This document shows, one piece after another, positions 19,414-28,834 of a stretch of DNA of 46,434 nucleotides (the first letter of the stretch is position 1; each line of letters starts with the position of its first letter). The notes beneath the pieces were generated by a model. That model was not told the DNA's origin. It worked only from the letters and a program-made list of their open reading frames with translations, and ran no database searches. A program made the position numbers and the translations under genes. Source of the DNA: Photobacterium sanguinicancri (lineage in GTDB: Bacteria; Pseudomonadota; Gammaproteobacteria; Enterobacterales; Vibrionaceae). Location: assembly GCF_002265265.1 (NCBI RefSeq), contig NZ_NOIF01000017.1, forward strand, positions 1 to 46,434. The letters run 5' to 3'.

Positions 19414-19821
19414 GTGAGCAACCGTTCAAGCGCATCAGAAGATACCCAAGTTCGCCTAGATAAATGGCTTTGGGCTGCCCGTTTTTATAAAACACGCTCA
19501 ATCGCCCGTAATATGGTTGATGGTGGCAAGGTGCATTACAACGGCCAACGTTCAAAGCCAAGCAAAGTGGTTGAACTTGGTGCTGAAGTTCGAATACGAC
19601 AAGGTAATGAAGAAAAAACCATCGTTATCATTAAATTGTCGAGTGCTCGCCGCGGCGCTCCCGAAGCACAAACTTTGTATCAGGAAACAGAAGACAGCAT
19701 TAAACAACGCGAAGAGCATGCTAAATTGCGTAAGCTCAACGCCTTTGATAATCCAAGTCCTGAGAAACGTCCTGATAAGAAACAACGACGCGATATAATT
19801 AAATTTAAGAGCAGTAACTAA
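19414..19821 (+). CDS. hslR: Heat shock protein 15 HslR, ribosome-associated S4-domain protein
   Basis: Hsp15 binds stalled 50S subunits that still carry nascent chain-tRNA and helps recycle them. The 135-aa protein has the S4 RNA-binding domain at about 12-60 ([15 protein letters not shown], then [15 protein letters not shown]) and a basic C-terminal helix ending RRDIIKFK. The GTG start at 19414 is chosen because AAGGAGC lies 8 bases before it and the length then matches E. coli HslR (133 aa). The frame extends upstream to 19375 without homology. hslO follows after 19 bases, forming the usual hslR-hslO unit. Confidence 0.93.
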   Translation: MSNRSSASEDTQVRLDKWLWAARFYKTRSIARNMVDGGKVHYNGQRSKPSKVVELGAEVRIRQGNEEKTIVIIKLSSARRGAPEAQTLYQETEDSIKQREEHAKLRKLNAFDNPSPEKRPDKKQRRDIIKFKSSN

Positions 19822-19840
19822 ATTACCTGCTGGAGAAGAC

Positions 19841-20722
19841 ATGAACATGACAAACGACAGTCTCTATCGTTACCTATTTGAAGGTGTTTCTGTACGTGGT
19901 GAATTGGTACAGCTTGCTGACACCTACCAACAAATCATTTCCAGCAAGGAATACCCAGCACCTGTACAAAGCTTGCTTGGTGAACTCCTCGTTGCAACTA
20001 GCCTTCTTACGGCAACTTTAAAGTTCGAAGGTTCAATTACCGTTCAGCTTCAAGGTGACGGCCCGATCAAATTGGCCGTGATCAATGGTGATCACGACCA
20101 AAAAATGCGCGGTGTGGCTCGTTGGGAAGGAGATGTACCAACGACAGGTAACATCCACGATCTGCTTGGTAAAGGCCATATGGTTATTACCATCACCCCA
20201 ACAAAAGGTGAACGCTACCAAGGTGTTGTTGGCCTTGAAGGTACAACACTGGCTGAGTGCCTTGAAGGTTACTTCGCTAATTCTGAACAGCTAAAAACGC
20301 AAATTATCCTGCGCGTTGGCGAGCATGAAGAAAAAGCGATGGCGGCAGGTATGCTGTTACAAATCATGCCGGATGGCCAAGGTAGTGCTGATGATTTCGA
20401 TCACCTGTCTCAACTCACCAGCACAGTGAAGAACGAAGAACTATTTGGCTTAAAAGCAGAAGACGTTCTGTTCCGTCTCTATCACCAAGAAGAAGTGAAG
20501 CTGTTTGAACCACAACCCGTCGAATTCCACTGTGGTTGTTCACGTGAACGTAGCGCTTCGGCAATTTGTTCGGTTGAGCGAGTAGAAGTAGAGAAAATCT
20601 TAGCGGAAGACGGTAAGGTTTCTTTACACTGTGATTACTGTGGCACAACCTATGACTTTGATAGTGTTGACGTTGCAGCGCTGCATGAAAATGCAACAAC
20701 AGGCGACAACCAAGTACACTGA
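19841..20722 (+). CDS. hslO: Redox-regulated chaperone Hsp33
   Basis: Hsp33 is a cytosolic holdase switched on by oxidative unfolding. The 293-aa length is that of the family. The zinc centre is complete: Cys231 and Cys233 (CGC) and Cys264 and Cys267 (CDYC). The N-terminal domain starts [21 protein letters not shown] precedes the ATG at 19841, and a second in-frame ATG two codons later cannot be excluded. The gene follows hslR and is closed by a strong terminator. Confidence 0.96.
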   Translation: MNMTNDSLYRYLFEGVSVRGELVQLADTYQQIISSKEYPAPVQSLLGELLVATSLLTATLKFEGSITVQLQGDGPIKLAVINGDHDQKMRGVARWEGDVPTTGNIHDLLGKGHMVITITPTKGERYQGVVGLEGTTLAECLEGYFANSEQLKTQIILRVGEHEEKAMAAGMLLQIMPDGQGSADDFDHLSQLTSTVKNEELFGLKAEDVLFRLYHQEEVKLFEPQPVEFHCGCSRERSASAICSVERVEVEKILAEDGKVSLHCDYCGTTYDFDSVDVAALHENATTGDNQVH

Positions 20723-20760
20723 TTAATTTTTGTCCCGTATTAACTGACAGAAAAAATGAT

Positions 20761-20790
20761 AATAGCCGAATTTAATTCGGCTATTTTTTT
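20761..20790 (+). terminator. Intrinsic terminator of hslR-hslO
   Basis: The stem AATAGCCGAA / TTCGGCTATT with a short AT loop is followed by a run of seven T on the plus strand. Confidence 0.93.
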
Positions 20791-21045
20791 AACTGAAGCA
20801 CACTTCTAGCCCTGCCTTACATTCATTTTTCACGCCTAAATATCGCTTTTTTCAAGAGAAATATTAATTTCGAGACCTAGCGCAAACGCGTAACACACCT
20901 GTAAACTAACAACCCCAATAGCATTAAATAAAATTACCTAGCCTTAACAAGTTAATGGTTAATTTTTGATAAACCTCCCTGAATTACCCATTTAGGGTTG
21001 TTAGCATGGTCAACAGTTAAACTACATCTTACCCAAGGAGCACCT
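20791..21045 (+). promoter_or_regulatory. pckA upstream region
   Basis: The spacer before pckA is AT-rich and holds no gene. GTTAATGGTTAATTTTTGAT (20951-20970) contains repeated GTTAAT units that resemble ArcA half-sites, but the spacing is not decisive. A clear ribosome site, AAGGAG, lies at 21035-21040. I could not fix a promoter. Confidence 0.35.
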
Positions 21046-22677
21046 ATGACCGTCATGAACGTCGAAAAAAAGGTTGCAAAAAACATGGATCTGTCTAAAT
21101 ACGGTATCAATAATGTTACAGAAGTAGTACGTAACCCTTCTTACGAAGTTTTATTCGAAGAAGAGACTAAACCTGGCTTAGAAGGATACGAAAAAGGTAT
21201 CGTGACTGAGCTTGGTGCAGTATCAGTCGATACAGGTATTTTCACAGGCCGTTCGCCAAAAGATAAATTCATCGTAAAAGATGATACGACCCGCGATACC
21301 CTATGGTGGGCCGACCAAGGCAAGAACGACAACAAAGCTATTGACCAAAATGTTTGGAACGACCTGAAAACCCTAGTAACAGGTCAACTTTCTGGCAAGC
21401 GTCTTTTTGTTATCGACGGTTACTGTGGTGCTAATCCTGATACTCGCTTATGTATCCGTGTTATCACTGAAGTTGCATGGCAAGCACACTTCGTAAAAAA
21501 CATGTTCATCCGCCCTACAGAAGATGAATTAGAAAGCTTTGAGCCTGATTTCGTCGTAATGAATGGCGCGAAGTGCACCAACGAGAAGTGGGAAGAGCAA
21601 GGTCTGAACTCTGAAAACTTCACCGTCTTTAACCTGACAGAAAAAATGCAGCTCATTGGCGGTACTTGGTACGGCGGTGAAATGAAGAAAGGCATGTTCG
21701 CAATGATGAACTACTTCCTTCCTCTGCAAGATATCGCATCGATGCACTGTTCTGCCAACATGGGCGAAAATGGTGATGTTGCGGTGTTCTTCGGCCTTTC
21801 AGGCACAGGTAAAACGACGTTATCGACCGATCCTAAACGTGCATTAATCGGCGATGATGAGCATGGTTGGGATGACAACGGTGTCTTCAACTTTGAAGGC
21901 GGCTGTTACGCAAAAACCATCAACCTATCTAAAGAAGCTGAACCGGATATCTACAACGCTATTCGTCGCGATGCCTTGCTAGAAAACGTAACGGTTCGTG
22001 CTGACGGTGCCATTGATTTCGACGACAACTCGAAAACAGAAAACACCCGTGTTTCTTATCCGATCTACCACATTGAAAACATTGTTAAGCCAGTATCGAA
22101 AGGTGGTCATGCTAACAAAGTTATTTTCTTGTCGGCTGATGCATTCGGGGTTTTACCGCCAGTATCTAAACTGACACCAGAGCAAACTAAGTACCACTTC
22201 CTATCAGGCTTTACCGCTAAACTAGCAGGTACTGAACGTGGTATCACGGAGCCAACACCCACTTTCTCGGCATGTTTCGGTAATGCATTCCTAACACTTC
22301 ACCCAACGCAATACGCGGAAGTTTTAGTGAAACGTATGGAAGCGGCAGGCGCAGAAGCTTACCTAGTGAACACAGGCTGGAACGGTACAGGTAAACGTAT
22401 TTCTATCCAAGATACGCGTGGCATCATTGATGCAATCCTTGATGGCTCGATTGATACTGCTGAAACCAAAGACATTCCAATCTTTAACCTAGAAGTGCCA
22501 ACCTCGCTACCAGGTGTTGATCCTGCGATCCTCGATCCTCGCGACACTTACACTGATCCACTTCAGTGGCAAAGCAAAGCTGACGATCTAGCCCAGCGCT
22601 TTATCAACAACTTCGAGAAGTACACAGATACAACTGAAGGTGCATCATTAGTGGCTGCAGGTCCGCAAGTCGACTAA
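21046..22677 (+). CDS. pckA: ATP-dependent phosphoenolpyruvate carboxykinase
   Basis: PckA converts oxaloacetate and ATP to phosphoenolpyruvate, the first committed step of gluconeogenesis from TCA intermediates. The 543-aa protein shows the substrate site TGRSPKDKF, the kinase P-loop GLSGTGKT at 250-257 and the metal-binding DDEHGW following it, so it is of the ATP type. The ATG at 21046 follows AAGGAG at 6 bases. The upstream extension to 20998 is not supported. It is flanked by terminators on both sides and so is probably transcribed alone. Confidence 0.97.
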   Translation: MTVMNVEKKVAKNMDLSKYGINNVTEVVRNPSYEVLFEEETKPGLEGYEKGIVTELGAVSVDTGIFTGRSPKDKFIVKDDTTRDTLWWADQGKNDNKAIDQNVWNDLKTLVTGQLSGKRLFVIDGYCGANPDTRLCIRVITEVAWQAHFVKNMFIRPTEDELESFEPDFVVMNGAKCTNEKWEEQGLNSENFTVFNLTEKMQLIGGTWYGGEMKKGMFAMMNYFLPLQDIASMHCSANMGENGDVAVFFGLSGTGKTTLSTDPKRALIGDDEHGWDDNGVFNFEGGCYAKTINLSKEAEPDIYNAIRRDALLENVTVRADGAIDFDDNSKTENTRVSYPIYHIENIVKPVSKGGHANKVIFLSADAFGVLPPVSKLTPEQTKYHFLSGFTAKLAGTERGITEPTPTFSACFGNAFLTLHPTQYAEVLVKRMEAAGAEAYLVNTGWNGTGKRISIQDTRGIIDAILDGSIDTAETKDIPIFNLEVPTSLPGVDPAILDPRDTYTDPLQWQSKADDLAQRFINNFEKYTDTTEGASLVAAGPQVD

Positions 22678-22703
22678 TTATCCGCCGCATTAAATGGATA
22701 CCT

Positions 22704-22730
22704 AAGCCCCTTATAAAAGGGGCTTTTTTT
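22704..22730 (+). terminator. Intrinsic terminator of pckA
   Basis: The stem AAGCCCCTT / AAGGGGCTT with loop ATAA is followed by a T-run on the plus strand. Confidence 0.93.
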
Positions 22731-22877
22731 ATTTTCACGCGACCTATTTCATTCAGATATAACATCAACACACACTACGCACAGATAGCTTTCATGCTTT
22801 TACACTCAGTCGCTTGCCTGATCTCCGCTTTTACGCCACTCTGAACTATCTGCATTTATTTGGGTTATGGGCACTGT

Positions 22878-25088
22878 ATGCGACTATTAGGGAAAATCAT
22901 CGCAACCATTTTCATCATGCTACTGTTGGTGCTAACCATCATTGTCGCGCTACTGCATACTCGTCATGCAGCCCCAGTAATCAGCCAACTCACACAACGC
23001 CTGACCAATTACCAGTTTGATGCCGAAGTGGTCACTTACACCATCACAGATCCTTGGCACCTCACGATTGAACAACCAAGCGTTATCGATCCACAGCAGC
23101 AACGTTATCAGGCCCAGCAAGCGCAAATTTGGCTAGCACCACACGAAACACTGGCGGCTTTACTCGGATTCTCGTCATCAACGACCACCTCCAAATCCGT
23201 CGCTGACTCGCAAACGCAGTTTGACTCTCCTCACTGGTACTTTGATAGCATTTTGATCAGCGGCATCGACATCCACCAGCCTGCGTTATCGAATATTCGT
23301 GATTCTGCGACGGCAGAGACAACGCTAATCACTGCACAGACACCGCCTAGATCAAGCCTGCCCGCAATCTATACTCACCGTCTTGCTCTCACGCATTTCA
23401 ACCTCACTACACCGACATTCGCCATCAGTGATGGCCAGATTCAACTCGATAACTGGCAACCAAGTGCCTCTTTCTGGGGTGACTTTTCTGGCGATTTTCG
23501 CATTGCGGCACCACGCTTAGATTGGCAACAACAAGCTTTCACGAACATCTTACTTGATGGCGAAAAAGGCAAAGGGAATAAAGCGCATGATGATTGGACA
23601 ATTTATGGTTATTCATTTGAATGGTTAGGTGCCAGCATCAATGGCCAAGCAAGCATAGACACACAGGCCCGTCAGTTAATACTCAATCAGCTCACCATGA
23701 CAGATTTTCATTTTCAATCTGACTTAACCATCGACCAGTTAACCCAGCAGACTAACGCCTTGGTATCTGATGCATTGAGGCTAGATAGTGATAAGCCAGA
23801 CAATATTGCACTTCGCATAGGGCGATTAGACCTGATCGATAGCCAAATTGAACTCAATGATTTGTCACTCAACCAGCTCAATTTATCTCTACTCAATTGG
23901 CAGCACGGCCGCTCTGCATGGCAACAAACCGATAGTCAACTTTCACTCAGTGCCGACAGCGTTTTATGGCACGAGACTGTCTTTGATAGCCCGCTGTTGG
24001 ATCTGCGTTTTACGCCTGATGATATCCTCATTGAGGGGCTTTCAAGCAAAGTATGGCAAGGTTATCTACGTGCCAATGGCGAGATAACGCCAACGTCGAT
24101 TGCACTCAACCAGCTGACACTGAATAACATCAAGGCTTTTTTACCATCCCAATGGCGCACTCGTGTCACGGATATTTTCGCGCCATATCAAGACATCCAG
24201 ATTGATGAATTAGATATTGGCAACCTTCAGCTGACAGATACCACCCCCGAACGCCCTTTCCAGCTCAGCGGGGTCAATATCGATGGCAATGACCTGAGTA
24301 TCAAGCAAGACAATCACTATGGACTATGGCAAGGCACCTTAGTTGCCAATGCAGGGTTTGCGAGTATCAACACGATTGAACTGGTTGAACCGTATATCAG
24401 TACCCATAGCCAAGCCGGAGAGTGGCAACTCGATCAACTGACGATCCCATTTAAAAATGGCTTACTGGAAGCCACAGGTCATTGGGGGTTAGCGCAACCA
24501 GCACAGCCTTGGCAATTCACTCTCACCACAGATAGCGCACCACTATTGTTGCTCAAGCAATGGTTCGACTTTCCGCTACCGCTTGAAGGCAACATCGACA
24601 GTTCACTCACCTTAAGTGGTCTAGCACACAATCGCGCCAGCTTTAATTACAGCTTGGTGGGCTCTTTACAAGCCGATTTCAGAGATACCCGTTTACTCAG
24701 TACACCTGCTGAATTTAATCAGCAACTCGCCAACTGGCGTCAGACGCAGAAAACAAAAACCACAACGTCAGGGGCGCACACACTCCCCCAAACAAGACCG
24801 ACCGCGAATGTTTCTCCTAGAACAAATGGATTATCGACCGCACCTTTGATTGCCGTATCGCCGCTCAGCTTAACCAGTGATCGCGGCCGTATTACCCTAA
24901 AACCATTCAATATTGAAAATAAAGATATTCAGGCGACACTTGAGGGGGGATGGGATTTAGCGACACCGCAGAAACAAAAACTGCGCCTTAATGTGGCGCA
25001 GTCTTGTCATCAATTAGAGCGTATTTGGCAACACAATCAGCAACACGTCTCCGTATCGCCGTCATCTTGTGAAGGAAACAACATATAA
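22878..25088 (+). CDS. AsmA-family periplasmic-facing membrane protein
   Basis: This 736-aa protein has one N-terminal membrane segment (about 4-28, LGKIIATIFIMLLLVLTIIVALL) followed by a long, beta-strand-rich body with repeated short hydrophobic and polar alternation. That is the pattern of AsmA/YicH-type proteins, now thought to form lipid-transfer grooves between inner and outer membrane. It is longer than E. coli AsmA or YicH. A low-complexity Thr/Pro-rich stretch lies near residues 620-650. The ATG at 22878 is chosen because it begins MRLLGKII directly before the membrane helix; the upstream TTG at 22860 adds six residues. Its last 52 bases overlap the end of the convergent gene. Exact function is not known. 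Confidence 0.75.
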   Translation: MRLLGKIIATIFIMLLLVLTIIVALLHTRHAAPVISQLTQRLTNYQFDAEVVTYTITDPWHLTIEQPSVIDPQQQRYQAQQAQIWLAPHETLAALLGFSSSTTTSKSVADSQTQFDSPHWYFDSILISGIDIHQPALSNIRDSATAETTLITAQTPPRSSLPAIYTHRLALTHFNLTTPTFAISDGQIQLDNWQPSASFWGDFSGDFRIAAPRLDWQQQAFTNILLDGEKGKGNKAHDDWTIYGYSFEWLGASINGQASIDTQARQLILNQLTMTDFHFQSDLTIDQLTQQTNALVSDALRLDSDKPDNIALRIGRLDLIDSQIELNDLSLNQLNLSLLNWQHGRSAWQQTDSQLSLSADSVLWHETVFDSPLLDLRFTPDDILIEGLSSKVWQGYLRANGEITPTSIALNQLTLNNIKAFLPSQWRTRVTDIFAPYQDIQIDELDIGNLQLTDTTPERPFQLSGVNIDGNDLSIKQDNHYGLWQGTLVANAGFASINTIELVEPYISTHSQAGEWQLDQLTIPFKNGLLEATGHWGLAQPAQPWQFTLTTDSAPLLLLKQWFDFPLPLEGNIDSSLTLSGLAHNRASFNYSLVGSLQADFRDTRLLSTPAEFNQQLANWRQTQKTKTTTSGAHTLPQTRPTANVSPRTNGLSTAPLIAVSPLSLTSDRGRITLKPFNIENKDIQATLEGGWDLATPQKQKLRLNVAQSCHQLERIWQHNQQHVSVSPSSCEGNNI

Positions 25089-25963
25089 GTTCCGGTAAAA
25101 GTAGAAGCATGATGATCACCACTGAAGACATTCACTTCAACGGTGACGCGGCCTTTACGGCCACTGGCTAGGCGATCGAGGTCACCACTTAAGCCTTCAA
25201 CAGATGCCACCGCGCGTGGTCGCTCTTTTACCGCAGCGCTGTAGCGGATATGACTATCCACCAGCACGATATCGGCACTCAACTGACGCTCTTTGAGCAA
25301 CATCCAAATAAAGCCCCAACCAGCCAAGGTTGCCATGGTAAATATGCTGCCAGCAAACATGGATTCATTAGGGTTTAAATTCGCATTAAAGAGCGCACTC
25401 ACTTCAAAACGATAACCTGTGTATTGGCTGATTTTTATCCCCATTTTGTCGCTGATCGGGATTTGATATTGCCATAGTTCTTGCAGGGCTTGGCACCATT
25501 CAGGATGGCGCACCACCTCTGTGAGAGGGTCTAAATGTTTAAGCATTTGTTGGTGACGAACAGGACCACGTTCTTCACTCAACTCACCTTGGCTATCAAA
25601 ACCGTTTTTAAGGTAGAAAGGGATCGCATCTTCTCGCGCATTACACACTAAACGCTTAGCCCCTTCTTGGCGCGCCAAAGACTCTAAGGCCATCAGCACT
25701 AATGCTCCCATCCCCTTATGGCGATAATCCGTATGTACGGCCATAAAACGGATCTGGCCATCGTTATCAGGCGTCATATATAAACGTCCAATGGCTATAG
25801 CATCACCTTTGTCATCGACAATCATCCGATGGCAGCACAGCTCATCATAAGCATCCCGCTCTGAGCCTACGGGCATGTGCCATGGTTCACGCAGCATCCG
25901 CCAACGGAAGTCATAGTAACCTGCCAGCTCTTCATCTGTACTTGGGGTGATAAGTCGAAACAT
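25037..25963 (-). CDS. GNAT acetyltransferase fused to hotdog domain (YiiD / MadA / FabY-like)
   Basis: This 308-aa protein joins a GNAT domain (about 1-145, with acetyl-CoA loop YRHKGMGALV) and a hotdog-fold YiiD_C domain (about 165-300, with NPNESMFAGSIFTMATLAGWG). E. coli YiiD has the same arrangement and the same neighbours dtd and yihY. I recall that YiiD was reported as a malonyl-ACP decarboxylase (MadA) that supports initiation of fatty acid synthesis; that function is from family knowledge and is not shown here. The C-terminus ends in a double Cys. The last 52 bases overlap the convergent AsmA-family gene. Confidence 0.85.
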   Translation of the reverse strand: MFRLITPSTDEELAGYYDFRWRMLREPWHMPVGSERDAYDELCCHRMIVDDKGDAIAIGRLYMTPDNDGQIRFMAVHTDYRHKGMGALVLMALESLARQEGAKRLVCNAREDAIPFYLKNGFDSQGELSEERGPVRHQQMLKHLDPLTEVVRHPEWCQALQELWQYQIPISDKMGIKISQYTGYRFEVSALFNANLNPNESMFAGSIFTMATLAGWGFIWMLLKERQLSADIVLVDSHIRYSAAVKERPRAVASVEGLSGDLDRLASGRKGRVTVEVNVFSGDHHASTFTGTYMLFPSQDDGDTETCC

Positions 25964-26025
25964 GAATTCCCTCTCTTAGTTATTACCCACAACTTGTCCA
26001 TGTGGTGAACCCACATCAGGAAAAG

Positions 26026-26463
26026 CTAGACTTGAAGCCAGAATGTCACAGGGCCATCATTCAATAATGCCACTTTCATATCTGCCGCAAAGATACCCGT
26101 TTCAGTTTGGATTTCTTTACCCTTACAACATTCGACAAAATATTCGTACAGTCGTTCCGCTTCAGTAGGCGCTGCGCCTTTTGAAAAGCTAGGACGCATA
26201 CCGCTATTGGTGTCAGCGGCTAGCGTAAACTGGGATACAACCAACACGCTGCCACCCGCTTGCTGCACATTAAGATTCATCTTACCCGCGTCATCTTCAA
26301 ACACTCGATAACCCAAGACTTTGTCACGTAACCGCTGCGCTTTTTTTTCATCATCGTCTTTCTCAACGCCAAGTAAGACTAATAACCCTTTACCAATTGC
26401 ACCAGTGACTTGTCCATCGACAGTCACACTGGCTTCACTAACGCGTTGAATAAGCGCAATCAT
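26026..26463 (-). CDS. dtd: D-aminoacyl-tRNA deacylase
   Basis: Dtd hydrolyses D-aminoacyl-tRNA and glycyl-tRNA(Ala), keeping D-amino acids out of proteins. The 145-aa protein has the two active-site motifs of the family: SQFTLAAD at 77-84 and [11 protein letters not shown] at the C-terminus (Gly137-Pro138 being the cis dipeptide used for chiral proofreading). It begins inside the stop of yihY (ATGA overlap at 26460-26463) and is 62 bases before the yiiD-like gene, forming yihY-dtd-yiiD as in E. coli. Confidence 0.96.
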   Translation of the reverse strand: MIALIQRVSEASVTVDGQVTGAIGKGLLVLLGVEKDDDEKKAQRLRDKVLGYRVFEDDAGKMNLNVQQAGGSVLVVSQFTLAADTNSGMRPSFSKGAAPTEAERLYEYFVECCKGKEIQTETGIFAADMKVALLNDGPVTFWLQV

Positions 26464-27416
26464 TCCATTCTTTCCTTTTTAGTATCTATATCTTTTTCTG
26501 ACACTGTTGTCTTATTTGTCGGATAAGCTTGGTTTGTCTCATCCTTTTGCTGAAGTGGGCACCACTGCGGACGCTCACCAAGGCTGGCGGTAATTTCAGC
26601 CCCCAGCAATACAATACACCAACACAAATAAACCCATACAAATAAAATCGGGATCACTGCCAATGCCCCGTAAATCACTTGGTATGAAGGAAAGTTAGTA
26701 ATATACAGCGCAAAACCAGTTTTACTGGCTTCAAACAAGACACTGGCAATTAATGCTCCGATCAGCGCGTGGTTAAACTTCACTTTGGTATTGGGCACCA
26801 GCAAGTACAAACCAAGAAAGGCCAAGCTCGACATCACAACAGGTAAACCACGTAACATCTGCTGGAAGAACCCGTTCACAAGCTCGCTTCCCAATAAGTT
26901 CAGCGACCCTAAATATGAGCTCACCGCAATGCTTGAACCCACTAAGATTGGCCCTAAAGTCAGCACCATCCAATAAATAGAAAATGACGTAATAGGCCGA
27001 CGCTTTTCATGTATTCGCCAAATATAATTCAATGCCGTGTCGATAGTTGAAATCAGCATCATCGCCACGACAAACAAAGCCCCCATCCCGACAGCTGTCA
27101 TCTTGCCTGCGTTAGCAACAAATTCATTGAGGTAGGTTTTAACGATCTCGCCCGCTGCGGGCACAAAGTTCTCTATCACAAAGTTTTGTAATAATTCCCC
27201 CAAGCCCGCAAACACAGGAAAGCTCGATAAAGCCGACAACACCACAGTGATCATTGGCACTAACGACAATAACGTCACATAGGCCATCGATCCTGCTGTC
27301 ACCGTCAATCTGTCGTGCATCGCTCGCTGTTGAAGATAGCGCAAAAACGCAAATCCGACTTTTACGCGTTTAAATAATTGCAGCTTGCCAGTTGTCTTGT
27401 TGTCAGCCATATTCAT
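26460..27416 (-). CDS. yihY: YihY/UPF0761 family inner-membrane protein
   Basis: This 318-aa protein belongs to the YihY (formerly RNase BN) family. The old nuclease assignment is no longer accepted and the function is not known. About six membrane segments are visible, with the family signature [20 protein letters not shown] near residues 37-57. A charged tail of about 40 residues rich in Lys, Glu and Thr follows the last helix. The first two Met codons (27416 and 27410) are both possible starts, and neither has a strong ribosome site. Confidence 0.92.
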   Translation of the reverse strand: MNMADNKTTGKLQLFKRVKVGFAFLRYLQQRAMHDRLTVTAGSMAYVTLLSLVPMITVVLSALSSFPVFAGLGELLQNFVIENFVPAAGEIVKTYLNEFVANAGKMTAVGMGALFVVAMMLISTIDTALNYIWRIHEKRRPITSFSIYWMVLTLGPILVGSSIAVSSYLGSLNLLGSELVNGFFQQMLRGLPVVMSSLAFLGLYLLVPNTKVKFNHALIGALIASVLFEASKTGFALYITNFPSYQVIYGALAVIPILFVWVYLCWCIVLLGAEITASLGERPQWCPLQQKDETNQAYPTNKTTVSEKDIDTKKERME

Positions 27417-27495
27417 TTAATCTATTGGTTGAGTTATTCATCTTGCTTGCCAACCTCTCGAATCAGCAAGAATTTTTACCACAAGGAGTGTGTTT

Positions 27496-28137
27496 ATGCC
27501 TTACCTACTTGCGCTGCTATTAAGTGTATCGTTACTTTCTGGCTGCCAAAGTGCTTATTATTCCGCCATGGAAAAAGTTGGTGTTCACAAGCGCGATATC
27601 ATGGTCGATCGCGTTGAAGAAGCGTCTGAAGCACAGCAAGATGCTCAGCAACAATTCACCAGTGCATTAGATGCGCTAAAAGCCTTGAATCAGTTTGACG
27701 GCGGTGAACTTGAAGCGGCATACAACAGCATTAACGATCAGTACGAAGACAGTGTCGATGCGGCTGATAAAGTCAGTAGTCGTATTGCGGCTATCGAAGA
27801 TGTGGCTGATGCACTTTTTATTGAGTGGCAAGAAGAGCTTGAGCTTTACTCAAGCGCGAAGCTAAAACGCGATAGCCAAACCAAATTACGATCCACTAAA
27901 GCTTCTTACCAAACCATGCTCAGTGCCATGCACCGTGCCGAACAAAAAATGGCGCCAGTGCTTGATACGCTACGTGACAACACCTTGTACCTTAAGCATA
28001 ACCTGAATGCCGCTGCCATTGGCTCTCTACAAGGTGAATTCAATGATTTGCAGCGTGATATTCAGCGCGCGATCAAAGATATGGAGACTGCCATTTCTGA
28101 ATCTGAACGCTTTATTGCTCAGCTCAAAAAGGCGTAA
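27496..28137 (+). CDS. DUF2959 family lipoprotein
   Basis: This 213-aa protein has a lipoprotein signal peptide with lipobox LLSGC (Cys about residue 17). The mature part is almost wholly charged alpha-helix with heptad-like spacing (EEASEAQQDAQQQF, RDIQRAIKDMETAI), suggesting long coiled coils. It matches the DUF2959 family common in Vibrionaceae and related marine bacteria; no function is established. The ATG at 27496 is preceded by AAGGAG at 7 bases. The in-frame GTG at 27490 lies too close to that site. Likely location is the periplasmic face of a membrane. Confidence 0.8.
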   Translation: MPYLLALLLSVSLLSGCQSAYYSAMEKVGVHKRDIMVDRVEEASEAQQDAQQQFTSALDALKALNQFDGGELEAAYNSINDQYEDSVDAADKVSSRIAAIEDVADALFIEWQEELELYSSAKLKRDSQTKLRSTKASYQTMLSAMHRAEQKMAPVLDTLRDNTLYLKHNLNAAAIGSLQGEFNDLQRDIQRAIKDMETAISESERFIAQLKKA

Positions 28138-28165
28138 ATCATTCACACCCTATCCGCGATTCAAC

Positions 28166-28696
28166 TTAATGGTTATTTAAACGAGTCAACACCCAGTTGG
28201 CTCGTTCTTCAACACTGCCCCAAGGCACATCGACGACGTCATATCCTAGCGCTTTATAAGTGCTAATTAACTGTAGATGAATAGCTTGCGCTTCTTCAAA
28301 TGGGTATGGTCGCTCAGCATCTTGCACGTAAATAGTTTGGTTCGGTGCACAGAAAAAAACCGTCGAATGATAACCGACCGCCGCTTCTTGGTATTGAGCC
28401 GTCACCTCACAGCCACCAATGGTCAAATACGCACAGATGTCAGGGATTGCCCGATCAACAAACGCGGGCATAGTGTTACGTAAGGCTTCTCGACGCTGAC
28501 GACTCATTGCGGTTAAGCATAGTTCAGCAAACGCAGGTAGGTTGGTCCATGGCAGCACACCATCAGGCTGTTGTGCTTGGTCTCGGATCAAAGTGCGTGA
28601 TACTTCAGGAAAGACTAAATAGCCCTTATTCGCCAACGTATTCAGTAACGTTGTTTTCCCTGCGCCAGGGCCACCAGTAATGATGATTGGTTGCAT
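28166..28696 (-). CDS. Small P-loop ATPase (AAA_28 / NadR-like fold)
   Basis: This 176-aa protein has a Walker A motif at 8-16 (GGPGAGKTT) and a compact kinase-like P-loop fold: FPEVSRTLIRDQ, FVDRAIPDICAYL and a C-terminal Y-x-x-L-GYDVVDVP strand. It resembles the single-domain AAA_28 group of predicted nucleoside or nucleotide kinases, but its substrate is unknown. The last codons lie 28 bases from the convergent DUF2959 gene. It is downstream of typA on the same strand but separated from it by a terminator. Confidence 0.75.
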   Translation of the reverse strand: MQPIIITGGPGAGKTTLLNTLANKGYLVFPEVSRTLIRDQAQQPDGVLPWTNLPAFAELCLTAMSRQRREALRNTMPAFVDRAIPDICAYLTIGGCEVTAQYQEAAVGYHSTVFFCAPNQTIYVQDAERPYPFEEAQAIHLQLISTYKALGYDVVDVPWGSVEERANWVLTRLNNH

Positions 28697-28775
28697 TGTT
28701 GTATTCCTTTATAAGCTCAATGCCATCATACCAAACCTCAGCCAAGCACGAGGGCTAATACTGAAATTCAGGCAT

Positions 28776-28815
28776 AAAAAATCCCCCCAAAGCATACGCC
28801 ATGGAGGGATTTCTT
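28776..28815 (-). terminator. Intrinsic terminator of typA
   Basis: On the minus strand ATCCCTCC (810-803 end of 28803-28810) pairs with GGGGGGAT (28781-28788) and is followed by TTTTTATG. One G-U pair is needed. It separates typA from the P-loop ATPase gene. Confidence 0.85.
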
Positions 28816-28834
28816 AACGGAGGTTAGTGGCTAA

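Noticed and set aside
20951-20970. ArcA box upstream of pckA
   Set aside because: GTTAAT repeats are present, but the spacing does not give a convincing direct-repeat ArcA site and the region is AT-rich.
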